From positions 29,476-93,475 of the forward strand of contig AP018321.1 of the NCBI GenBank assembly GCA_003990705.1: DNA of 64,000 nt. The letters run 5' to 3'. The notes under the pieces were generated by a model. It saw only the letters and a list, made by a program, of their open reading frames with translations, searched no databases and had not been told where the DNA came from. Of this stretch, positions 7,966 to 16,306 are shown one piece after another. A program made the translations under genes and the position numbers. Position 1 is the first letter of the stretch. Every line of letters starts with the position of its first letter. The DNA comes from Nostoc sp. HK-01 (lineage in GTDB: Bacteria; Cyanobacteriota; Cyanobacteriia; Cyanobacteriales; Nostocaceae).

Positions 7966-8457
7966 ATGACACGTTGGAATATTACAGGTACTTGGATTGG
8001 TGAATACTCTTATGATCCAAACGAATTATATCCTTTTCATCAACTAAGTGTTCCCTTTACATTAGTGCTGCAACAGTCTTGGTTTGGTAGATTTCGAGGG
8101 CAAGTTCAAGATGATCCGCAAAGAGGAATGCCAGAGCCAGGTTTTGTACTTGGACAAATAGCAGGTGATAAAATTTCCTTCTTTAAACGAATGCCTGTGC
8201 TTTACGTTGCAACACCCACAGGCTTGAAAACATTATTTGATTACTGGTTATCTGAGTACGGCATTAGATTAGATCATCAAGTGGAACATCCACCAATTCA
8301 TTACCAAGGAGAATTTTCCCCCTCACAGAATCAAGCCATTGGAGTATGGCGACTTGGTGACAATACTATTCGTGTTCAAAGCCAAGGCAAACTTCTAGAG
8401 ACAGTTATACCTGTAAGCACCGGGATATGGCGTATGGAACGAAAAAAGTTCAGTTGA
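7966..8457 (+). CDS. conserved hypothetical protein, beta-rich, copy 1
   Basis: About 163 residues if started at the ATG at 7966 (MTRWNITGTWIGEYSYD...); a longer frame starts at 7927. Repeating patterns such as GTWIGEY, GRFRGQVQDD, HPPIHYQGEFSP and AIGVWRL suggest a small beta-barrel or lipocalin-like fold, but I do not recognise a family. No signal peptide. Identical to the protein in copy 2 at 62254. Confidence 0.55.
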   Translation: MTRWNITGTWIGEYSYDPNELYPFHQLSVPFTLVLQQSWFGRFRGQVQDDPQRGMPEPGFVLGQIAGDKISFFKRMPVLYVATPTGLKTLFDYWLSEYGIRLDHQVEHPPIHYQGEFSPSQNQAIGVWRLGDNTIRVQSQGKLLETVIPVSTGIWRMERKKFS

Positions 8458-8666
8458 AGTCCGCCCCATCGTCCGAGCCGATTGATTCTCATCCCCTGAC
8501 TTTAAACCCTGTGATCCACAACCTACAACGATTTGACCGAATCAAAGAATTTATATTACTTTTGGAGGAGTTAAGAACATTACTGAGGTTGCTGGTAATA
8601 ACAAATTGTTAATCAATAATATCTAAATTGATGGAGCTTAAAATGAGGTAGAGAATGTTGTAGCTT

Positions 8667-8900
8667 ATGGTTGCACTGATTGCTCAGAGTCCTATATTAA
8701 CCTCGCCCTGGCAGGTGCCAATTCCTCAGAAAGAGTATGTAAATGACCGTGTTGTTATATATTACAGGGATAATTCTTGGGTTCCAATTAAGTACTGTTA
8801 TTTGTTAAAAGCAATTGAACTTCATTACAGGATTTGGAACCAATCAGGTAAAGAAGTTTTTGTATTTCCGACTGATTTAGACCCTAATAGTTTTTCCTAA
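8667..8900 (+). CDS. small hypothetical protein, copy 1
   Basis: A 77-residue frame (VIYYRDNSWVPIKYCYLLKAIELHYRIWNQ) with an internally consistent amphipathic pattern, no recognised family and no clear ribosome-binding site. Duplicated identically at 62955. It may be a real small gene or a fragment. Confidence 0.35.
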   Translation: MVALIAQSPILTSPWQVPIPQKEYVNDRVVIYYRDNSWVPIKYCYLLKAIELHYRIWNQSGKEVFVFPTDLDPNSFS

Positions 8901-8906
8901 CTAGCT

Positions 8907-9266
8907 TCATTTATCCTTCACGAACATAAGTTCAATCGATAATCGTGTGTCATAAATCTGGATAATTCTCACAACGCACCTGTATAAACCAATCATGGAA
9001 ATTCCTAGAGGGCTACGAGAACCATATTTTGCTTCTATCCCATCAAACCACCTTTGAAACTGCTCATCAGACCAGTCTTGTGCAATGTCTTCAAGACAAC
9101 CTTGAAGCATTTCTCTTCCGCATTCGGCTGGAAATTCAGCATCACTAGCAGCATTCTGAGCATCTTCAATACATTCAAGGGCGGCAATCAAAACTGCGGC
9201 ACTAGTTTGTTTGTTAATGTTGCAGTGCTTTCTGCCTGCATGATTTCCTTTACCAGATAATTGCAT
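8907..9266 (-). CDS. small protein of a tandem paralogous pair, member A, copy 1
   Basis: A 119-residue protein sharing with its neighbour (9455-9847) the core FPAECGREML-x-G-x-L-x-D-x-AQ-WS-xx-QF-xx-WF, then EAKYGSRS-xx-GIS-xxx-LYR. Mostly helical, soluble, function unknown to me. The two genes run the same way with a 188-bp gap. Conservation of the core in two diverged paralogues says the frame is real. Confidence 0.55.
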   Translation of the reverse strand: MQLSGKGNHAGRKHCNINKQTSAAVLIAALECIEDAQNAASDAEFPAECGREMLQGCLEDIAQDWSDEQFQRWFDGIEAKYGSRSPLGISMIGLYRCVVRIIQIYDTRLSIELMFVKDK

Positions 9267-9454
9267 ATATAATAATTAAAAGAATCTAAAAAATCGGCAA
9301 TAACCCAGCATTGCTAACTCCTGCCGAATTTCTCTTCTTTTTAGTTATTCAACATCAGCAATTTCTTCTCATGCACCTTTAGGATGATTGTAAAATCCGA
9401 CTGTCAGACAGATGACATAATCGCTATCTGTGTGCATGAACCGCACTACTTCAT

Positions 9455-9847
9455 CTATCTAGGGAGCGAATTAAGCTCTGTAGTTAAAACAAAATCATCA
9501 GTATTGACCCGTTGCATAATATTTCTGTACAAACAACTCAATGAGATTCCACTCTTGCTACGAGAACCATACTTAGCTTCCATGTCCATAAACCATGTTT
9601 CAAACTGCTGCTGTGACCAACCTTGTGCAAGGTCTTGAAGATAACCCTCAAGCATTTCTCTTCCGCACTCAGCCGGAAATCCTGCCCTGATTGCAGCATT
9701 CTGGCAATTTTCCATATATTCTTTAACAGCACTCATAGGAATATTAGTAGTAGATCTAGCTATTTTGTAACACTTAATGTCTGTTTTATTACGCAGAATC
9801 AATAAGTCTAGATATTTACATAAATCTTTAAAAAACGGCAATGCCAC
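9455..9847 (-). CDS. small protein of a tandem paralogous pair, member B, copy 1
   Basis: A 130-residue frame whose residues 40-110 align with the neighbouring paralogue (FPAECGREMLEGYLQDLAQ, then WFMDMEAKYGSRS). The true start may be the internal methionine of MSAVKEYMENC near 9733. No known family. The duplication copy 2 breaks off at the window edge inside this gene. Confidence 0.55.
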   Translation of the reverse strand: MALPFFKDLCKYLDLLILRNKTDIKCYKIARSTTNIPMSAVKEYMENCQNAAIRAGFPAECGREMLEGYLQDLAQGWSQQQFETWFMDMEAKYGSRSKSGISLSCLYRNIMQRVNTDDFVLTTELNSLPR

Positions 9848-10102
9848 AATTTAACGCTTCCAACACACAATCGGAAATTTTAGACAACCCCCCAATAGGA
9901 GAAGCAAAAATACTTTTTTAGGTGATACAAAATACACAGTCATTAATTTATACATCCCCTCCTGCACTGTATCCTTGTAGGAGGATTTTATAATTGACCC
10001 AAACCAGCGGAATCACTTCTCAATTCAGGAAAATAAACATAGTGTGGGGTTGAGACTGGAATGGTGATGCCTATCTTCTGCAATTCGAGAAGCATCAAAA
10101 TC

Positions 10103-10236
10103 TTGGAGTCAAATTTTAGTAGGGCAGATATTCCGACATAACATAACGTAGTGCTATTTTCATCCTAATTTTTATCACCACGTAACAGGCTCGTGCAGTT
10201 TGGAGTCGAAATTTTAGTAGGCAGAGATTCCCACAT
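10103..10236. repeat. pair of imperfect direct repeats
   Basis: TTGGAGTCAAATTTTAGTAG at 10103 and TTGGAGTCGAAATTTTAGTAG-like sequence at 10200, each continuing into GGCAGA-ATTCC-ACAT, about 36 bp per unit. No coding potential; the wider gap 9848-10588 otherwise holds the features listed next. Confidence 0.45.
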
Positions 10237-10260
10237 GGCCTAGATATAGCGAAGATACAG

Positions 10261-10293
10261 TTGGCGAAATATTACTTAATATAAAAACGGCGG
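10261..10293 (+). repeat. 33-bp inverted repeat, left arm around partition locus 2
   Basis: The 33 bp starting TTGGCGAAATATTACTTAA and ending ACGGCGG are the reverse complement, with one mismatch, of 12852-12884. The two arms enclose 2.6 kb containing the parA-parB genes and a helicase fragment. Confidence 0.7.
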
Positions 10294-10309
10294 ATTCAGG
10301 TTGAGTCGA

Positions 10310-10450
10310 TGGGAGCTATTAAGCCCCGCACCTCTCAGTTAGATCCGGACGTACCCATTTCTGTGTATCCGGCTCCTGATGTTCTTAAGGTTGGCTTCCT
10401 CTACCTTTCCGCGCTTCGTTACTTCCGCAATCATAGTGACATCGTGAAAT
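10310..10450 (-). ncRNA. group II intron fragment
   Basis: On the minus strand the sequence reads ATGATTGCGGAAGTAACG..., GAGGAAGCCAACC..., GGAGCCGGATAC...GTACGTCCGGATCTAACTGAG, AGGTGCGGGGC. This order of hairpin sequences is characteristic of the region of bacterial group II introns upstream of the intron-encoded reverse transcriptase. No GTGYG 5' end, reverse transcriptase or domain V was found nearby, so it is a remnant. Confidence 0.5.
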
Positions 10451-10588
10451 CTACATACGGTGAAGTTATATAAACACTACTGCAATTTCTATGCTTAAAT
10501 AAACTTTTTTCACCTTCACCACGTACACTAGAAACTAAAACCGAGTCAGTTGACCCAACCTCAACGTATCTACTAGGAACGCAAGCCA

Positions 10589-11359
10589 GTGTCAACTCCT
10601 GACAAACAATGCCGCATTATAGCCCTGTTTAATCAGGCAGGTGGTGTCGCCAAATCGACACTGACCCAAAACCTGGGATACCACCTAGCAAAACGAGAAC
10701 ACCGCGTTCTCCTCATCGACATAGACCCCCAAGCCTCATTGACCAAATTCATGGGGTTAGTGCCATCTCAGTTACAAAAAACCGTTGCTGATGCTATTAT
10801 CGACGAGCAGCCCTTACCGATTCATGAAGATATTCACGGTATGGACTTGGCTCCTGCTAACCGAGTCCTCAGTGGAGCCGAAATGCAGTTAGTTAGTGCT
10901 GCCATGCGCGACTTCCGCCTGAAGGAAGCTGTTGCACCTATTTTAGATGAATATGATTTTATCCTTATAGACTGTCCCCCCAGTTTAGGATTACTTTCTT
11001 ATATCTCCCTAGTCGCAGCCACACATGTCCTCGTCCCTGTGGAAACCCATGTTAAAGCCTTCGAGGGAACTGATGAACTCTTACAAACTATTACCCACGT
11101 AAAAAATAAAGCCAACCGCAAAATCGAAATAGCCGGGTTTGTTCCCACAAGGTATGCTCACCAGAACTCAGCCGATAAACGAGCATTAGCAGCTATGCAA
11201 GAACAACTTTCGGTTTGGGGTCGAATCTTCCCAGCCATCCCCAGAGCTACCGCTTTTGTCGATGCGTCAGAAGAACGTGCGCCCCTGGCAGTATTTGACC
11301 CCAAACATTCTGTAGTCCCTATTCTTGAAGAAATCGCCTTGGCATTGGAGGCATTATGA
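10589..11359 (+). CDS. parA: ParA family partition ATPase, locus 2
   Basis: 256 residues starting at GTG 10589, preceded by AGGA. Deviant Walker A in NQAGGVAKSTLTQNLG (about 16-31), then LLIDIDPQASLT and FILIDCPPSLGLLS. This is the standard chromosomal/plasmid ParA layout without an N-terminal DNA-binding domain. It overlaps the parB start by 4 bp (ATGA), implying coupled translation. It should provide the ATPase that moves ParB-DNA complexes. Confidence 0.92.
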   Translation: MSTPDKQCRIIALFNQAGGVAKSTLTQNLGYHLAKREHRVLLIDIDPQASLTKFMGLVPSQLQKTVADAIIDEQPLPIHEDIHGMDLAPANRVLSGAEMQLVSAAMRDFRLKEAVAPILDEYDFILIDCPPSLGLLSYISLVAATHVLVPVETHVKAFEGTDELLQTITHVKNKANRKIEIAGFVPTRYAHQNSADKRALAAMQEQLSVWGRIFPAIPRATAFVDASEERAPLAVFDPKHSVVPILEEIALALEAL

Positions 11360-12513
11360 TAAGACGCAAGCAAACTGACAAACCCTTTGGTGGACAAATT
11401 ACCACACCACCCCCAGCACCTTGGTTAGACTCAACAGACACAGAAACACCAAGAGCTACTGAAACTACTATCAAACTCGAAGATATAGTACTGCCTCAAC
11501 AGCAACCAAGGCGATACTTTGACCCACAAGCATTAAAAGAATTATTTGAGTCAGTCAAACAGCATGGCATTCTCCAACCTCTGTTAGTGCGCCCCCTGGG
11601 CAAAGGAAAATACGAACTAGTAGCAGGAGAACGACGCTATCGAGCAGGGCAGGAAGCAAAGCTTGAAGTTGCGCCTGTGGTTGTCCGTGAGCTATCGAAT
11701 GACCAAGCTTTTCAGTTGGCTTTGATTGAAAACCTACAACGAGAAGACCTGAACCCAGTTGAAGAAACAGAAGGTATTTTGCATCTGTTAGCCATCCGGC
11801 TTAAGTGCGATGTAGAAGCTGTGAAATCCTTGCTGTACCGCATGAAAAATGCTCACAGCAAAGAAGAACAGCAATCAACAGACTCCCCAGATGAATCTAG
11901 GAGAAACGTTTCTCCTAAAGGCGAAGAAACGGAATCAACAGATAGCATTTCTGATAATTTAGAGGAAGAAACAGAATCTAGGAGAAACGTTTCTCCTAAC
12001 TCAGAATCAACAGAATCAGACGGTAAGATTTCTGACGATTTAGACGAGCAGACAGAATCTAGGAGAAACGTTTCTCCTAAAGTGGAGTTGGAGCAATCAA
12101 AGACGGTAGAGCAGGTATTTGAGAGCTTGGGGCTGATGAATTGGCTATCATTCACCACCAAGCGTTTACCATTACTCAATCTGCCAGAAGACATTTTAAT
12201 GGCACTGCGAGAGGGCAAACTAGAATACACCAAAGCGCAAGCATTGGCACGGGTAAAAGACGAGGAACTGCGAAAGCAACTCTTGTCGGAAGCAATAACA
12301 AACGATTGGTCTTTAAGCCAAATTAAAGAGCAAATCATCGCCAACACTTCATCTGAACCACCACCATCAACTAAAACACGTAACCAAATACCAGAACGGC
12401 TAAAAGATATCACCCAGCGCATTAAAAAACGTCAGCTATGGAAAGAACCACGAAAGCAAAAACAGCTAGTAAATCTTCTGAACAAGCTGGAAGCCTTACT
12501 TGGGGACGAGTGA
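11356..12513 (+). CDS. parB: ParB/Spo0J family centromere-binding protein, locus 2
   Basis: 385 residues. The N-terminal nuclease-like CTPase domain is clear (LVAGERRYRAGQEA, ALIENLQREDLNPVEE at about 90-140), then a helix-turn-helix-like LAIRLKCDVEAVKSLLYRM, and a C-terminal region LPLLNLPEDILMALREGKLEYTKAQALARV found in cyanobacterial plasmid ParBs. Between them, residues about 180-245, lies an acidic linker made of three 27-residue units, each opening ESRRNVSP. Each opening is encoded by the same 20-bp palindrome. The other long ParB in this window has a single palindrome at the matching place. Longer than usual because of this linker. Confidence 0.92.
   Translation: MIRRKQTDKPFGGQITTPPPAPWLDSTDTETPRATETTIKLEDIVLPQQQPRRYFDPQALKELFESVKQHGILQPLLVRPLGKGKYELVAGERRYRAGQEAKLEVAPVVVRELSNDQAFQLALIENLQREDLNPVEETEGILHLLAIRLKCDVEAVKSLLYRMKNAHSKEEQQSTDSPDESRRNVSPKGEETESTDSISDNLEEETESRRNVSPNSESTESDGKISDDLDEQTESRRNVSPKVELEQSKTVEQVFESLGLMNWLSFTTKRLPLLNLPEDILMALREGKLEYTKAQALARVKDEELRKQLLSEAITNDWSLSQIKEQIIANTSSEPPPSTKTRNQIPERLKDITQRIKKRQLWKEPRKQKQLVNLLNKLEALLGDE
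11898..12079. promoter_or_regulatory. three 20-bp palindromes inside parB (candidate parS)
   Basis: TAGGAGAAACGTTTCTCCTA occurs at 11898-11917, 11979-11998 and 12060-12079, exactly 81 bp apart. The palindromes are identical while the 61-bp spacers between them have drifted. They encode the RRNVSP peptide in frame with AAC-GTT as the centre codons. Confidence 0.6.
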
Positions 12514-12555
12514 ATAGGTAAATGCCCTGACTCAACGTTTACAATCTCGCTGGAC

Positions 12556-12689
12556 TAAGGGACTTCCAATTAAATAAATATCCCATCCCTGCGGGACGCT
12601 ACGCGAACGCTTTTGAAGCTGGGGGAGGAAGAATCTGCTCATCATCTTCGCTCTCAAAATTGGATAATTTAATTTCTGGAAGTCCCTAA
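12556..12689. mobile_element. miniature inverted-repeat element (MITE-like)
   Basis: AGGGACTTCCA at 12558-12568 is inverted as TGGAAGTCCCT at 12677-12687, enclosing about 110 bp with no gene and with the CGCTACGCGAACGC-type palindromic repeat common in Nostocales. No transposase. Similar short elements are widespread in these genomes. Confidence 0.5.
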
Positions 12690-12693
12690 TTTT

Positions 12694-12873
12694 TCTCCCA
12701 AGAGCATTGGCACAGTTCACACGTTTCAAGGTGGACAGAAATCAGTGATAATTTTCTCAACTCGCCAATGTAGGGCAACTGATAGTCTTTGGTTTATTAA
12801 TCGGCGGCCTAATTTACTGAATGTGGCTGTGAGTAGAGCGCGAGCGACAAACCGCCGTTTTTATTTTAAGTAA
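12694..12873 (+). pseudogene. C-terminal fragment of a superfamily 1 (AAA_12-type) helicase
   Basis: Forward translation gives SIGTVHTFQGGQKSVIIFST then RQCRATDSLWFINRRPNLLN and VAVSRARA, which is the motif V-VI end of Upf1/DNA2-like helicases (GTVHTFQG...VIFST...NVAxSRA). The 5' part is missing and the frame runs straight into the right arm of the 33-bp inverted repeat, where it stops. Confidence 0.65.
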
Positions 12874-12884
12874 TATTTCGCCAA
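12852..12884 (-). repeat. 33-bp inverted repeat, right arm
   Basis: Reverse complement of 10261-10293 with one mismatch. It cuts off the helicase fragment. Confidence 0.7.
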
Positions 12885-12943
12885 CGGTTTCGGAATCTCG
12901 GCTCTATGCCTATAATGCTGCTACCTAATTACAGTAACAACTA

Positions 12944-14161
12944 TTAATGAAATCCAGGTGGCTGCTGCTTCACCCATTCTTCAAAAAGGCGCGCACCAAT
13001 CTTGTATATTCCGTTATCCAACTTCCGAATAATACCAGCACCAACAAGTACATCTAGTAAGTGTCTTGTTTTCATAGGACTTAAGTGTGAGTTTTGAGCT
13101 AAACTAACAACATTAGCTTGTCGTTGCTCAATGAGGATTTGATAGACTTTCCGTGCATTTTCATCTAAACCCCCAACTTCTTGAGCAACATTCCACCAAA
13201 CACTAAAATCATGATCATGCTGTTGTAATAGTTCGTCAGTCAATTGATCCAGGCGAATTTTTTCTCCAGCTAGATACTTATTAGACACTGCATTGAGCAT
13301 CTGCTGAGTCAGGTATGGATGTCCTCCTGCCCATTCTGTCACAAAAGATATTCCTTTTTCAGATATTGGAATTTCTTCACTTTTTTGCCGGCAAGCAATC
13401 AAAGCTTTGATTTCTGAGTCTGTTAGTGAACTTAACCAGCTTATATCAGCAATATTGAGTAGAGGAGAACCTACTTCCTGCTGATACTCTTTCAATTCAC
13501 GGTATCCTGATAGAAAAAATCCTAAATATGGTTTTAGAGCTACTTCTGTATCCTTTAATCCTCTGAAGTAACTCCAAGCATCGTTTGCCCACTCTTTCTG
13601 ACGAGCTATAAATTCCGCCCGCTCAAAAAGGAAGCATACTCCATTAAATTGCTTATGCTTGAGATCATTTATTGTCTTCAGCATTGCCTGTCGAAAGTCA
13701 TCATGGATTAATTGACGTTTTTTATCAGGATTGTCAACTTTTAGTTTTACGTTAATTAGCTCAAGGAACTTAACTCCGATTTCACCATCTACTACTTGCC
13801 GAAGATAAGAACGGTACATTTCTCTCAAGGTTGCACCTGGTATATTCTGCCATTTTTCTATTGATTCACGCAGTCGGGCAATCATGATATAACGCAGGTT
13901 GTCTAATCCCTGTGGCTTCTCTACCTCCAAGTTGATCAGAACAGGAAATGTCCGATTCGCTTGATCCAAACTGGGGTCTAATAAGCTCCACTGAATAGCG
14001 TGTAAAAGGCTAGTTTTACCTATACGACGACCACCAAGGAGAATTCGGATTTCACAAGGAGCGCGCTTTATCTCGTTCAGTAATTGGTTGCGTCCAACAA
14101 AATATGCTGGATCATCAATTGCAAGCTTAAAGTTTGGACGTTCTGTTAGTCTATTTTCCAT
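12944..14161 (-). CDS. P-loop NTPase of a two-gene STAND-like pair, downstream member
   Basis: 405 residues: YFVGRNQLLNEI then Walker A GGRRIGKTSLL near 43-53, a sensor-like GGHPYLTQQML near 275-290, and a C-terminal winged-helix region (LSPMKTRHLLDVLVGAGIIRKLDNGIYKI). This order, an AAA+/STAND ATPase followed by a winged helix, is that of cyanobacterial archaeal-type ATPases used in signalling and defence. Walker B is weak: the expected acidic pair reads VCFLFERAEF. It overlaps the upstream gene by 16 bp, so the two are made together. No effector domain is visible in this protein; function is inferred only from its partner. Confidence 0.7.
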   Translation of the reverse strand: MENRLTERPNFKLAIDDPAYFVGRNQLLNEIKRAPCEIRILLGGRRIGKTSLLHAIQWSLLDPSLDQANRTFPVLINLEVEKPQGLDNLRYIMIARLRESIEKWQNIPGATLREMYRSYLRQVVDGEIGVKFLELINVKLKVDNPDKKRQLIHDDFRQAMLKTINDLKHKQFNGVCFLFERAEFIARQKEWANDAWSYFRGLKDTEVALKPYLGFFLSGYRELKEYQQEVGSPLLNIADISWLSSLTDSEIKALIACRQKSEEIPISEKGISFVTEWAGGHPYLTQQMLNAVSNKYLAGEKIRLDQLTDELLQQHDHDFSVWWNVAQEVGGLDENARKVYQILIEQRQANVVSLAQNSHLSPMKTRHLLDVLVGAGIIRKLDNGIYKIGARLFEEWVKQQPPGFH

Positions 14162-16089
14162 TGTTGAAGTTCCTCTTTAGTCATTTGCATCCGAATCCAT
14201 CGTGAGAAATGCAGTATCCGAATCCGGTAGTCAGTATTATCAGCTACCTGTTGGTGATCTATAATTCCTACAGCTACTAGCCACTTTAAAGCATTATGAC
14301 ACTCTCTTAGTGTGCAGTTAGGAGTAAGTTTTCCTAGCAAAAATTGATTTTCAATCCATTGACCTGATCCTTCATTGGTAGCAAGTATTTTTAGAATAGA
14401 TAGTGCAGATTTAAAATCGCGCTTTTCTAAATCTTCCCAGATACTTTTCTCAAAGTAATTACTCAACTCATCAAAATCAAAAACCAAATTATCCAAAGCT
14501 GGCTGTAGCATAGACCAATCAACTGAACGAATTCCTTTTTCAGGAATCATTTGAGTCAAAAATCGAGCAAGTTGTCGAGCAATAAATGGATGCCCTCCAC
14601 TTTCTTTATGAATTTCTATAGGAGTTTGAGAATCAAAATTTAATCCCATAAACTCCGCAATACTAGTAAGCATCTCAACAGTTTCTTGTTCTGAAAAAGG
14701 ATATAAATATATTTCTTTGAAAAAGCTAAAGACTGGATTTGTGGAAACTCCATCTTGTGGCCAATTATTAATGCGATTGCAGTCAGGATGAACATCAGCA
14801 ACAATGAGTGATAAATTGCGCTTGTCTTTATCTTGACAAAGAACACGCAAAGCGCCAAAACAAGCATTAAACTCTTCTACTTTTTCTATTGGATGATTAG
14901 AATTAGGTAAAATCCGTTCTACTTCATCCATTAAGCACAAAATCGGCAATTGATACCCAGCCAACTGCAAAGCTTCTGTAAGGTCATGAATTCTCTTAAC
15001 AAATTTATTTGTTATTTCTAAAGTTGGTGTAGAAGATATAAAATATTCAAAATTTGGACTATATTCGGGAATATAGTTTCTCACAAGTGTGGATAACTGA
15101 CGAAGAATATCGTTAAATAGGTCTGCACCATAACGATAACCAGTATATTGTTGAAGGTCTATACGTACAATTGGATGGTTTCTTAACAAAAAGCTTAATT
15201 GATATAGTATTGAAGTTTTCCCTGATTTTCTTAAACCAAATAATCCAATTGCTTGATATCCTAATAACTCTTCCTTCAATCGATTTAAAAGTTCAATTCT
15301 TCCAAAAAAAGAAACTGTATCGCTAATTGCATTTTTATCATCAAAGAAGTTAGCACGCTTTATATAACGGTTTACATATTCAGTAAATACTGCTTCACAA
15401 ATTCTGCTATCAGATAAGGAATTTTCTGCCTCTGCAAGCGAAATTGGAATTATCATAAAATTATCTTCTAAACGAACTTCAGCTATACGCAGCCGCACTA
15501 TTGTGTCTGGTGGTTCTTGATAAAGAAGTATTGCAGTATTATCAAAACCAGTTCTGATTGGTTGTCTAGATTTTTTAACTAGTTCAGACACATCATCTTT
15601 AGTTAAGACACCATCAGAAATTAGAACAGATACTGGAGGCAAAAGTTTTAGACCTTGTGGAACGGATGTAAGAAGCAGGCTGTATTGGTCTTGCTCCGAT
15701 ACTTTTGCACCTGCTTGCTCAAAAAAGCGTTGTGCTATTTCTCGATGCTTTAAATAATTTTTACCCTTTTCCTTGAATTGTTCAATAATTATGTCGTCTG
15801 GAGATTCACGTTTGTTTAGGAACTCTTGAGCTTGCCTGAGGGCATATTCAAACGCCTCTCGACTAGAGGCTTGTATAGAAAGTTCTCTGCCGTCAGGTGC
15901 TTTAACGCTTAAAATAATTGGTTTAGATCTGAAACGATCTGTTAAAAATTTCCAAAGAATCTTAATATTTTTAATACTCACTTCAGCATTTAATAAACTT
16001 AATAAAAAACCATTTATACTAAGCATAAAACTCCAGAATAAATTTATCTCGTTAAAAGAATTCAATAAATATTTATCACTGAGGATCAT
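14146..16089 (-). CDS. P-loop NTPase of a two-gene STAND-like pair, membrane-proximal member
   Basis: 647 residues. The N terminus has one hydrophobic stretch (about 17-34), then a short beta-rich segment (LSVKAPDGRELSIQASSREAFE) and a domain of about 150 residues ending DNTAILLYQEPPDTIVRLRI. The NTPase follows: FFGRIELLNRL, Walker A GLRKSGKTSIL near 285-295, Walker B-like LCLMDEVER near 383, GGHPFIARQLARF near 510, and a winged-helix end. The layout (sensor or effector region, ATPase, winged helix) resembles NLR-like bacterial ATPases. A remnant of a further gene lies 32 bp upstream. A defence role is possible but not shown. Confidence 0.65.
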   Translation of the reverse strand: MILSDKYLLNSFNEINLFWSFMLSINGFLLSLLNAEVSIKNIKILWKFLTDRFRSKPIILSVKAPDGRELSIQASSREAFEYALRQAQEFLNKRESPDDIIIEQFKEKGKNYLKHREIAQRFFEQAGAKVSEQDQYSLLLTSVPQGLKLLPPVSVLISDGVLTKDDVSELVKKSRQPIRTGFDNTAILLYQEPPDTIVRLRIAEVRLEDNFMIIPISLAEAENSLSDSRICEAVFTEYVNRYIKRANFFDDKNAISDTVSFFGRIELLNRLKEELLGYQAIGLFGLRKSGKTSILYQLSFLLRNHPIVRIDLQQYTGYRYGADLFNDILRQLSTLVRNYIPEYSPNFEYFISSTPTLEITNKFVKRIHDLTEALQLAGYQLPILCLMDEVERILPNSNHPIEKVEEFNACFGALRVLCQDKDKRNLSLIVADVHPDCNRINNWPQDGVSTNPVFSFFKEIYLYPFSEQETVEMLTSIAEFMGLNFDSQTPIEIHKESGGHPFIARQLARFLTQMIPEKGIRSVDWSMLQPALDNLVFDFDELSNYFEKSIWEDLEKRDFKSALSILKILATNEGSGQWIENQFLLGKLTPNCTLRECHNALKWLVAVGIIDHQQVADNTDYRIRILHFSRWIRMQMTKEELQQWKID

Positions 16090-16121
16090 TATTAAATGCC
16101 AGAAATACTTTATAAGAATTT

Positions 16122-16306
16122 TTAAGAATTTCTAAAGGTAATGGCTTTTAAATCCTTACCTTTCTGATCATATTTTAATCCCAGTTTTATTTGTTCACTG
16201 GCAAACGAAACTAGCAAACCACCAAGTGAAACATTGTCCTTTGAATCATAATATGAGAAAAATTTTGATCCATAAATTGGAAAAAAGTTAACGAAAATTC
16301 AGGCTT
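16122..16306 (-). pseudogene. C-terminal remnant of a gene upstream of the NTPase pair
   Basis: The minus strand is open for about 60 codons after a TGA: FPIYGSKFFSYYDSKDNVSL then GGLLVSFASEQIKLGLKYDQ and KGKDLKAITFRNS, ending in TAA at 16122-16124. The sequence looks like genuine protein but has no start and no recognisable family. It lies in line with the two NTPase genes, so the original operon probably had three genes. Confidence 0.4.

Larger units (their letters stand above)
4858..9712 (+). repeat. long direct duplication, copy 1
   Basis: Matches 58358-64000 in the same orientation. From 4914 to 5962 the copies differ by several per cent; then copy 1 lacks about 786 bp; from 5972 to 9712 the copies appear identical except for a one-base deletion in the Coq4-like gene of copy 2 near 61118. 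Copy 2 runs off the window, so the true extent is unknown. Confidence 0.95.
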
